Below, piece after piece: positions 1-6,564 of a stretch of DNA of 9,359 bases (positions are counted from its first letter, which is position 1; each line of letters begins with the position of its first letter). The stretch lies in NCBI GenBank assembly GCA_027073945.1, contig JALTEL010000196.1:1-9359 (forward strand). The letters are read 5' to 3'. The position numbers and the translations under genes are program-made. This DNA comes from Caldifarciminota bacterium (lineage in GTDB: Bacteria > WOR-3 > Hydrothermia > UBA1063 > CAJXJZ01). The notes under the pieces were generated by a model that saw only the letters and a program-made list of their open reading frames with translations, was not told where the DNA came from and did no database searches.

Positions 1-1672
1 AAATCATACCGGACATGTTTTTGAGAAGCTCTGCAATTTCCTGAGGAGGTCCGAATCCCATTAAGCAGTTGTTGTTGTCATTTATAAGCCCGTTTCCCAC
101 ATAATATCTGTAATACACATTTTCAGTCGTGCACCTCACAGCATCACCCTTTTTAAAGTAAACGGCGAGTGAATCAAAATAACCTTTCTTGAAAGGGTCT
201 CTCTCTCTTAAAATCCAGCCATACATGCCGTTTATTTTCACTGCATCGGTTCTCTCTGCAATGGCCTTTTCAGGCGCTGTCATAATAATTCTCGTTTTTG
301 CACTGTAAAGTTCAAAGACAAGCAGGCCTGCATAAAGGTAAGCAGTCAGGTACCGCAGTTTTTTTGAAGATACAATGAGAATTCCGAGCAGAGCAATGAC
401 AATGAATTGGTTGACATTAGAGAACTCTTTAAGGCTCAGAAAATCATAGGCATTTTTTTGAGATTTGAATATAAGCAATCCGGTAATGTAGAAAGCTCCG
501 AGCAAAAGTACAAAGACAAGATACGGCAATATGGCCTTTTTTAGCATATGGGGCTCTTTCAAAAGGATTTCAAATCCTCTTGCCGCCAGTATCCCCATTG
601 CAAAGACAGATACCATAAGCCATCTTGATTGATATCTGAATCCGTTCAGGATGGGAATTTTAGATATTAAAAGGTAAATCGGGTTTACACTGCCCAGTGA
701 CATAAACGCTGATATTATGAAAAGTGCGAGCCAGAATGCCGTTTTTTTGTTAAATCTATCCTTGTAAAACGCAATATATGCAAGTACAGTGCCTGTGACG
801 GAGATGAACAATGTGCCGCGTCCGAAGAGGCGCGGGAAAAATTCCGACCTTCCCACAGGGGACGGGAAGAAAAAGTACGGCCAGAATACAAAAGGATTGG
901 GGCTTCCCTTCATCATCCAGTGATATCCTTTTGCAGTGTTGGCGCCGTTTTCAAGCAGTAGTTGCAGAGGTGGAAGTATCTGCGGCAGGGCAAAAATAAA
1001 AACCGAGAAGAATATGAATATTAGAATAAAAGCGCCGTTTTTCGCCTTCATGCGCATCTCTTGCATAATATACACCGCATAAAAAATGAGCACGCAGGAA
1101 GACAGTATAAAAGCCTGTGGATGGTATGCATAGAATTGAAATACGAGTAGTATGATGAGCAGTAAAAGATGCGAAATTTTGCGTTTTTGTAAGTATTTAT
1201 GCATTAACAGCATTGCCCATGGTATTAGCATAACAACATTTAGCATATTTATGAAGATATGCCGTGCCAGTACAGGCCCTGTTAATGTAAAGAGCGCACC
1301 GGATATGGCAGACGGCAGTGACCTGTATCCGAGTGTCCTTGTCAGAAGGCATTGGCCTATGAATCCAAGAAGGAGTATAAAAATAATGTGATAGGTATAT
1401 CCCTGATAGGCATTTTTTAAAAATATGAATATGTAATTCAACGGAAAGAAAATTCCTGATTGCCCTTCGGCAAATATGGGAATACCGCCGTAAAGATTGT
1501 GAATCCACAATGGGAAATGACCGCCTGAAAGGCTATTCCTTATGAATATCCTATAAGGGACATGCAGAAATGTTATGTCCTCCGAAAACATATATTTACC
1601 GAGGATTTCTCTTGTGAAAAACAGCAGAAATGCAAGAACAGGCAGTGCTATTCCCCTACGTATCTTTTTCAT
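1..1672 (-). CDS. YfhO-family polytopic membrane protein (GT-C glycosyltransferase-like), C-terminus beyond the window
   Basis: Reading the minus strand from ATG at 1672 gives 557 codons with no stop, running off the left edge. An in-frame TAA lies 9 nt upstream of the ATG, so the start cannot be much earlier; no Shine-Dalgarno is visible. The protein opens with a basic MKKIRR and a hydrophobic segment (about 7-24), then a loop with E31-D32 and a P54-L55-W56 ... GG pattern. That 'D...P...G.(F)PLW...GG.P' loop is typical of YfhO-like proteins. Many hydrophobic segments follow, and a later 'FRYQSRW' stretch also fits the family. After roughly residue 480 the chain is polar and probably extracytoplasmic. 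Known YfhO-like proteins have the GT-C fold and are linked to adding sugars to cell-surface polymers or lipids; the acceptor here is unknown. It is divergent from the defence operon and probably unrelated chromosomal background. The family call is fairly sure; the reaction is inference. Confidence 0.82.
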   Translation of the reverse strand, partial: MKKIRRGIALPVLAFLLFFTREILGKYMFSEDITFLHVPYRIFIRNSLSGGHFPLWIHNLYGGIPIFAEGQSGIFFPLNYIFIFLKNAYQGYTYHIIFILLLGFIGQCLLTRTLGYRSLPSAISGALFTLTGPVLARHIFINMLNVVMLIPWAMLLMHKYLQKRKISHLLLLIILLVFQFYAYHPQAFILSSCVLIFYAVYIMQEMRMKAKNGAFILIFIFFSVFIFALPQILPPLQLLLENGANTAKGYHWMMKGSPNPFVFWPYFFFPSPVGRSEFFPRLFGRGTLFISVTGTVLAYIAFYKDRFNKKTAFWLALFIISAFMSLGSVNPIYLLISKIPILNGFRYQSRWLMVSVFAMGILAARGFEILLKEPHMLKKAILPYLVFVLLLGAFYITGLLIFKSQKNAYDFLSLKEFSNVNQFIVIALLGILIVSSKKLRYLTAYLYAGLLVFELYSAKTRIIMTAPEKAIAERTDAVKINGMYGWILRERDPFKKGYFDSLAVYFKKGDAVRCTTENVYYRYYVGNGLINDNNNCLMGFGPPQEIAELLKNMSGMI

Positions 1673-1680
1673 TGCTGTTT

Positions 1681-1686
1681 ATTATA
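1681..1686 (-). promoter_or_regulatory. Candidate -10 box (TATAAT) for the membrane protein gene
   Basis: On the minus strand a perfect TATAAT lies only 8 nt upstream of the ATG at 1672. Transcription starting 6-8 nt downstream would give a leaderless or nearly leaderless mRNA, which fits the missing Shine-Dalgarno. The -35 position at 17-18 bp spacing is a poor match (TTTTTA-like), so this is tentative. A TTGGCA on the same strand at 1747-1752 is a better -35 but has no good -10 at normal spacing. Confidence 0.3.
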
Positions 1687-1762
1687 AGGCCATAATCACG
1701 GCTATAAAAACCCGATATTACATGTTAGGTATATGGGTGTTATATGTGCCAATAGCATTAAC

Positions 1763-1791
1763 TTGTTTTTTTATACTTTTAGGTGTATAAT
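1763..1791 (+). promoter_or_regulatory. Sigma70-type promoter for the operon (TTGTTT-17-TATAAT)
   Basis: TTGTTT at 1763-1768 and a perfect TATAAT at 1786-1791 are separated by exactly 17 bp. The -35 matches only the TTG half of the consensus. The predicted transcription start is near 1797-1800, giving a leader of about 70 nt before the helicase ATG. It is the only good promoter-like site upstream of the operon, and the tight packing of the genes makes it the likely driver of all four. Confidence 0.6.
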
Positions 1792-1812
1792 TATTAAATG
1801 GTAATAAAAGGG

Positions 1813-1836
1813 TATATGCTAAATAGTTCGCATATA
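1813..1836. promoter_or_regulatory. Perfect inverted repeat TATATGC-N10-GCATATA, possible operator
   Basis: Arms at 1813-1819 and 1830-1836 are perfect 7-bp reverse complements with a 10-bp spacer. They lie about 15-40 bp downstream of the predicted transcription start. Half-site centres 17 bp apart could suit a dimeric DNA-binding protein. As RNA, the A+U-rich 7-bp stem with a 10-nt loop would be weak and is not followed by a U tract, so a terminator is unlikely. The winged-helix protein encoded in the operon is a possible ligand, by inference only. Confidence 0.4.
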
Positions 1837-1860
1837 AATGAATTAGGCGAGACGGATAGG

Positions 1861-1866
1861 AGGAGG
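1861..1866 (+). promoter_or_regulatory. Ribosome binding site AGGAGG for the helicase gene
   Basis: AGGAGG ends 4 nt before the ATG at 1871, inside a longer purine run starting at 1859. It is a full anti-Shine-Dalgarno match and fixes the helicase start at 1871. The spacing is short but matches that of the methylase gene. Confidence 0.85.
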
Positions 1867-1870
1867 CAAA

Positions 1871-4800
1871 ATGATTACTGAAGGGAATATTATTAAAGGA
1901 CCATTCTGGAGCGAACCTGTTAAAGTTGAAAAGATTGAAGAGATAAGAGAATATATCCGGATCGTAGGGTCAACAATCCACTCAAAAAAATATGTGAATC
2001 AACTTCTGAAAAAAAAAGAAGTAAATAAAATAGAAACAGTAGAATCAGTAATTGACCTTTCTTCAAATCCTGAGAGTGCTTTCTTTGTAATCGAAGCCAC
2101 ACGATTTAAATACGCCTCTCTTTTTGATCCACTTCTTGCTATGAATGTATCTAAGATAGACCCCCTTCCATTTCAAATAGAGGCGGTATATGGCTATGTT
2201 TTAAATCAATCGCATATCAGATTTCTGATTGCAGATGATCCTGGTGCTGGAAAGACAATAATGGCAGGGCTTATATTGAAAGAGTTGAAATTGAGAGGAC
2301 TTACAAAAAGAGTTCTAATAGTAGTTCCTGGCCATTTAAGAGACCAGTGGAGGAGAGAACTAAAGGAGAAGTTTGATGAAAAATTTGTTGTACTTGATAG
2401 ATATACATTTAATGCTCATTATGGTGAAAATCCGTGGGGTAAAAATGATCAAATAATAACATCTATCGACTTTGCCAAACAAGATGAAATTATCGCAACT
2501 TTGGGTTCAGTGAACTGGGATCTTGTGATTGTTGATGAAGCGCATAAAATGTCAGCCTACAAATATGGAGAAAAAACTCAGAAAACACAAAGATATAAGT
2601 TAGGGGAGGTTCTCTCAAAAACTACAAATCACCTAATCTTTTTGACTGCCACACCCCATAGAGGAGATCCAGAAAATTTTAGACTATTTTTAGACCTTCT
2701 CATGCCCGGATTCTTTGCAACAAACAAAATGGTAGAAGAATCTTTGAAGAACAAGGATAATCCATTGTTTATCAGAAGACTAAAGGAGGACCTCAAAGAT
2801 TTTGAAGGAAAGCCAATATTTACAAGAAGATTTCCTATAACCATAAAATTTCATCTTTCTGATCCAGAAAAGGACTTGTATAATAAGGTTTCAAGATATG
2901 TACTGGAGCAATACAATAAAGCAATAAAGTCTGACAAGAAAAGGAATGTTGCATTTGCTCTCATGATTCTTCAGAGAAGAATGGCATCCAGTACATATGC
3001 TCTTTTAAGGTCACTGGAAAGAAGAAAAGAAAAGCTGGAAAAAATACTTAAGGGTGAGGAAAAGCAAAAAGAGATATCAATTAATTATGTGGAAATAGAA
3101 GACCTTGAGGAAAAGGAAAGATGGGAAAAAGAAAAAGAATGGGAATCTATAACTTTAGCAAAAGATCCTGAAGAACTAAAACGCGAAATAGAAACACTAA
3201 GCAGACTAATTGATAAAGCTCGTCGGGTAATAAACAATGAAGAAGAAGTTAAACTAAGAGAACTTAGAAAGGCTATTGAAGAGGGATTTAGAAAAATTAA
3301 GGAAATGAATGGAAATCCTAAAATCCTAATATTCACAGAGTCCAAAGATACCCTTGAGTATTTAATTAAAAAGATAAGAACATGGGGCTATAAAGTAAAC
3401 TACATACATGGTGGGATGAGTATAGATGAGAGAATCAAGGCAGAAAAAACATTTAGGGATGAAACAGAAATAATGGTAGCAACGGAGGCAGCAGGAGAAG
3501 GAATAAATCTCCAATTCTGCCACATCATGATAAACTACGATATCCCCTGGAATCCGAATAGGCTTGAGCAAAGGATGGGGAGAATCCACAGATATGGTCA
3601 GCAAAAAGATGTTTACATATTCAATCTTGTGGCAGAAGATACAAGAGAAGGAAAGGTCCTCGCAAAGCTATTTGATAAGTTAGAAGAAATAAAGAATAAA
3701 CTTGGAAGCGACAGGGTTTTTGATGTTATTGGTGATGTATTTGAAGGTAAGAACTTATATCAGCTTATTCTTGATGCAGTTACTAATGCAAAGAGCATGG
3801 ATGAGATTTTGAAAGAGCTGGATGTTAAACCAGATGAAGAGTACATTTCTAAAATAAAAGAAGCATTGGGTGAGACACTTGCTACAAAGTTTATTGATTA
3901 CACAAGAATAAAAGAGATGGCTGAGAGGGCAAGAGAATACAAGCTAATACCAGAATATGTTGAAGAATTCTTTGGAAAAGTGTTCATTAGGGCTGGAGGA
4001 AAGTTTAGAGAAACTAAAGATGGTTTCATAGCAATTGATTCTGTTCCTTACGAAATAAGAAAGATTGCTGAAAGCCCCGAGTACAAAAATAGATATGGCA
4101 TTGTAATGAAAAAATATGCAAAAGTTACCTTTGATAAAGATAAAGCTTTTAAAAACCCTGATGCTGAGTTTATATCTTTTGGCCATCCATTATTTGAAGC
4201 ACTCCTAAAATGGGTAGTTGATAAATATGGGGGAGGAACAAAAAGAGGGGCAGTTTTTAAAGATCCTTCAGGAAAACTCAATGGTTATATCTGGTTTTAC
4301 ATCGGTGAAGTAAAGGATGGGAAAGGAGAAATCGCAGGAAGAAAAATTATGGCAATTTACGATGATGGAAATAAAATAAGAGAAATAAATCCCGCAGTTC
4401 TCTGGGATTTGGCTCCAACCAATAATAGAAAGGGTTTGGTTAATATTTCTGAAAAGGAAAAAGAGAAACTCCTTGAATTTACAATACAGTCAGTTGAGAA
4501 ATACAAAGAAGAAATATTCCAAGAAAGAAAGAGACAAGCAGAAATAAAGAAGAAATACGGAATAAAATCACTTGAGTATCTTATTGGAAAATTGGATGCA
4601 GACCTTGCGGAACTTTATGAGAGAGAGGCAAGAGGAGAGAAAGTAGACCTACCAATAAGAAATAAAGAAGAGCAAAAGAGAAGATATGAAGAAGCAATGA
4701 AAGAATTAAGAAGGGAAATAGAACAGGAGCAGAGTCTTTTAATGTCTATGCCAGAGCTTTTGGCCGTTATTAGAATTGTTTCAGAGAAGAATAAGATGGA

Positions 4801-5191
4801 AGAAAGTGAGGAGATTGAAAAAATAGGAATGGAAATCACGATGGAGTATGAAAAAGAGCATGGGAGAATACCTGAGGATGTATCAAAAGAAAATTTAGGA
4901 TTTGATATTCGTTCAAGAGATGAGAAAACAGGTGAAGTTAGATACATAGAGGTGAAGGCAAGAGCCGGGGAAGGAGAAGTAGCTTTAACTCCAAACGAGT
5001 GGTTCAAGGCAAAGAGATTTAAGGATCAATATTTTCTCTATGTGGTTTCAAATGCAACAACAAAACCAATTCTTTACATAATTAGAAACCCTGCCGAAAA
5101 TTTAACACCAGAGAAAAAGGTTGAGATTGTGAGATTTATTGTACCTGTTGATGAATGGAAAAACAAAAGGGAAGAGATGTGGAAGAAATGA
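1871..5191 (+). CDS. SNF2-family helicase/translocase with C-terminal DUF3883 (nuclease-like) domain
   Basis: A 1106-aa ATP-dependent DNA translocase of the SF2/SNF2 type. The N-terminal ~100 residues (GPFWSEP ... DPLPFQ) are typical of the large stand-alone helicases in restriction and antiphage loci. Helicase motifs: I, ADDPGAGKT at 121-129 (K128); II, DEAH at 222-225; III, TATPHRG at 259-265; V, ATEAAGEGINL with GEG at 542-544; VI, QRMGRIHRYGQ at 567-577. A charged, probably coiled-coil insert (about 360-460) separates the two RecA-like lobes, and another charged helical stretch covers about 860-970. Residues from about 985 match DUF3883, with G-F-D1012 ... E1027-V-K1029 and 'LTPNEW'. This resembles the D...ExK core of PD-(D/E)xK nucleases, so helicase and nuclease activity in one chain is plausible, though DUF3883 cleavage is inferred. 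The stop overlaps the next start as ATGA. DrmD of DISARM is a comparable SNF2 protein, but drmA/B/C are not seen here. Helicase call very sure; system role inferred. Confidence 0.93.
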   Translation: MITEGNIIKGPFWSEPVKVEKIEEIREYIRIVGSTIHSKKYVNQLLKKKEVNKIETVESVIDLSSNPESAFFVIEATRFKYASLFDPLLAMNVSKIDPLPFQIEAVYGYVLNQSHIRFLIADDPGAGKTIMAGLILKELKLRGLTKRVLIVVPGHLRDQWRRELKEKFDEKFVVLDRYTFNAHYGENPWGKNDQIITSIDFAKQDEIIATLGSVNWDLVIVDEAHKMSAYKYGEKTQKTQRYKLGEVLSKTTNHLIFLTATPHRGDPENFRLFLDLLMPGFFATNKMVEESLKNKDNPLFIRRLKEDLKDFEGKPIFTRRFPITIKFHLSDPEKDLYNKVSRYVLEQYNKAIKSDKKRNVAFALMILQRRMASSTYALLRSLERRKEKLEKILKGEEKQKEISINYVEIEDLEEKERWEKEKEWESITLAKDPEELKREIETLSRLIDKARRVINNEEEVKLRELRKAIEEGFRKIKEMNGNPKILIFTESKDTLEYLIKKIRTWGYKVNYIHGGMSIDERIKAEKTFRDETEIMVATEAAGEGINLQFCHIMINYDIPWNPNRLEQRMGRIHRYGQQKDVYIFNLVAEDTREGKVLAKLFDKLEEIKNKLGSDRVFDVIGDVFEGKNLYQLILDAVTNAKSMDEILKELDVKPDEEYISKIKEALGETLATKFIDYTRIKEMAERAREYKLIPEYVEEFFGKVFIRAGGKFRETKDGFIAIDSVPYEIRKIAESPEYKNRYGIVMKKYAKVTFDKDKAFKNPDAEFISFGHPLFEALLKWVVDKYGGGTKRGAVFKDPSGKLNGYIWFYIGEVKDGKGEIAGRKIMAIYDDGNKIREINPAVLWDLAPTNNRKGLVNISEKEKEKLLEFTIQSVEKYKEEIFQERKRQAEIKKKYGIKSLEYLIGKLDADLAELYEREARGEKVDLPIRNKEEQKRRYEEAMKELRREIEQEQSLLMSMPELLAVIRIVSEKNKMEESEEIEKIGMEITMEYEKEHGRIPEDVSKENLGFDIRSRDEKTGEVRYIEVKARAGEGEVALTPNEWFKAKRFKDQYFLYVVSNATTKPILYIIRNPAENLTPEKKVEIVRFIVPVDEWKNKREEMWKK

Positions 5192-6564
5192 ATGAAAATC
5201 AGAGAGTTGAGTTCAAAGAGTCGTGGAGAGATGAGTACTTAAAAACCCTGTGCGCCTTTGCAAACACTGATGGTGGAGTCATGTATATTGGAATGTCTGA
5301 TAATGGTGAGCCCGTTGGATTAAAAAATGTAGATAGCCTATTAGAATCGCTACCAAATAAAATCAGGCACAGTTTGAATATTATCCCATTAGTAAAAGAG
5401 GAAAATATAGAGGGTGTTAAAGTTATCAAAATTGAGATACCACACTCGGAAGTTCCCATATCATATAGAGGAAAGTTCTACATAAGATCTGGCTCCACAA
5501 CTCAGGAAGTCAGCGGTATGGAGCTTGTAAATTTTGTAATGAAAAAGCAAAAACTTTCTTGGGACACAATTTTATCCAATGCCGGCATAGAAGAAATTGA
5601 TGAAGAAACTGTTCTTAAATTCAAAAATATGGCAAAAGATAGACTTGCAATATCTGAGGGTGATTCTATAGAAAAAATTCTTGAGAGTTTGGAACTCATA
5701 AGAGAAGGAAAACTTACAAATGCAGGATTGCTGTTATTTGGAAAAGATCCCAGCAGATATTTTTTAAATGCTATCACAAGGGTTGGTAGATTCAAGACAG
5801 AGGCAGACATCATGGATACAATTGATATAAGGGGGAATCTTTTCAATCAGGTCAATGAAGTTGTGGAGGCTATTAAAAAGCATCTCAATGTTAGATTTGA
5901 GATAAAAGGAATAGAGAGGGAAGATATATGGGATTACCCCCTCCCGGCCATAAGAGAGGCATGTATCAATGCTCTGATTCACAGAGACTATTTGGATTCT
6001 GCAGAAAATCAAATCAAGATATATGATGATCACATCTGGTTCTGGAATCCAGGAAGACTTCCAGAGGGAATCACTGTGGATATGCTGAAAGGCGAGCACT
6101 TTTCAAAGCCGAGAAACAGGTTAATTGCAATGGTATTTTACTATGCAGGATTGATTGAAAGATGGGGCACCGGTACAAAAAGAATTGTGGAACTGTGTAA
6201 GGAGCAGGGGCTTCCAGAACCGGAGTTTAGGGAGTTCGGCAATGGTTTTAGTGTTATTTTTTACAAAGATATCTACAACGAGAAAAATCTGAGAAAAATG
6301 GGGCTAAATGAAAGGCAGATAAAGGCTGTTTTGTATGTAAAAGATAAAGGAAAAATTACCAATAAAGAATACCAAAAGATTAATGGTTGTTCAAAGGCAA
6401 CAGCAACAAGGGACATAATGCACCTTGTAAATGGAGGTTTTCTAATTGCTATTGGCACAGGAAAGAGAGATTTACATTATATACTGAGCCAAAAAAGAGC
6501 CCAAAATGATGCAAAAGAGCCAAAAAAGAGCCAAAAAATGAGTGAGGAGGAAAATGAAAGATAA
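5188..6564 (+). CDS. AlbA_2 (Schlafen-like) + GHKL ATPase + winged-helix protein, COG2865-like
   Basis: A 458-aa protein with three parts. Residues 5-120 form an AlbA_2 domain: VEFKES (7-12), FANTDGG (24-30) and a later YIRSGS. The middle contains the family-typical '[13 protein letters not shown]'. Residues about 250-365 form a GHKL-type ATPase (HATPase_c_4): N-box E257...N261 followed by HRDY, G1-like NPGRLPEG (287-294), and G2-like GTGTKR (327-332). Residues about 373-433 look like a winged helix, '[12 protein letters not shown]' to 'RDLHYIL'. A low-complexity basic tail (about 434-458) ends the protein. I chose ATG 5188 because it overlaps the helicase stop (ATGA) and places the AlbA motif at the usual distance from the N-terminus; an in-frame ATG at 5155 would add 11 residues. 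Relatives are usually called transcriptional regulators or RecG-like; some AlbA/Schlafen domains bind or cut nucleic acid. Its role here could be operon control or an effector. Domain calls firm, function open. Confidence 0.88.
   Translation: MNENQRVEFKESWRDEYLKTLCAFANTDGGVMYIGMSDNGEPVGLKNVDSLLESLPNKIRHSLNIIPLVKEENIEGVKVIKIEIPHSEVPISYRGKFYIRSGSTTQEVSGMELVNFVMKKQKLSWDTILSNAGIEEIDEETVLKFKNMAKDRLAISEGDSIEKILESLELIREGKLTNAGLLLFGKDPSRYFLNAITRVGRFKTEADIMDTIDIRGNLFNQVNEVVEAIKKHLNVRFEIKGIEREDIWDYPLPAIREACINALIHRDYLDSAENQIKIYDDHIWFWNPGRLPEGITVDMLKGEHFSKPRNRLIAMVFYYAGLIERWGTGTKRIVELCKEQGLPEPEFREFGNGFSVIFYKDIYNEKNLRKMGLNERQIKAVLYVKDKGKITNKEYQKINGCSKATATRDIMHLVNGGFLIAIGTGKRDLHYILSQKRAQNDAKEPKKSQKMSEEENER
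6486..6538 (+). repeat. Short repeat array, unit GAGCCAAAAAA (11 nt), in the end of the AlbA gene
   Basis: Perfect GAGCCAAAAAA copies lie at 6486-6496, 6517-6527 and 6528-6538, with a variant GAGCCCAAAA at 6497-6506 and a degenerate stretch (TGATGCAAAA) at 6507-6516. Adjacent units are 11 nt apart, so each added or lost unit would shift the frame. The array encodes the Lys/Gln/Ser-rich tail of the AlbA protein and ends just before the methylase Shine-Dalgarno. Confidence 0.8.
6545..6550 (+). promoter_or_regulatory. Ribosome binding site AGGAGG that decides the methylase start
   Basis: AGGAGG lies 3 nt upstream of ATG 6554, inside the end of the AlbA gene. An upstream in-frame GTG at 6542 would put this Shine-Dalgarno within the coding region and has no good site of its own, so ATG 6554 is preferred. 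Confidence 0.75.

Larger units (their letters stand above)
1673..1870. other. Divergent intergenic region between the membrane protein gene and the defence operon
   Basis: This 198-bp non-coding stretch separates two divergent genes and must hold both promoters. It is very A+T-rich. TATATG occurs at 1730-1735, 1741-1746 and 1813-1818, and its complement CATATA at 1831-1836; the first two are 11 bp apart, about one helical turn. No tRNA, attachment-site repeat or terminator was recognised in it. Confidence 0.8.

Noticed and set aside
811..1790. Small open frames at 811-999 (+), 1152-1391 (+), 1575-1790 (+) and 1197-1508 (-)
   Set aside because: They lie on the wrong strand or frame of the long membrane-protein reading frame, lack Shine-Dalgarno sites and give unstructured, Cys/Arg-rich or antisense-type translations. 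The 1575-1790 frame only looks membrane-like because it partly reads A+T-rich intergenic DNA.
1813..1836. Inverted repeat as an intrinsic terminator
   Set aside because: The stem is short and A+U-rich, no T run follows, and it sits in the leader of the operon.
5155..5187. Upstream ATG 5155 as start of the AlbA gene
   Set aside because: It would overlap the helicase by 37 nt and adds 11 residues unlike the family; ATG 5188 gives the ATGA overlap seen again at 9265.
6486..6538. CRISPR array from the repeated GAGCCAAAAAA
   Set aside because: Units are 11 nt and mostly adjacent, with no spacer-sized unique sequence and no cas genes.
6542..6553. GTG 6542 as start of the methylase gene
   Set aside because: It places the AGGAGG at 6545-6550 inside the gene and has no good site upstream; ATG 6554 directly follows that site.
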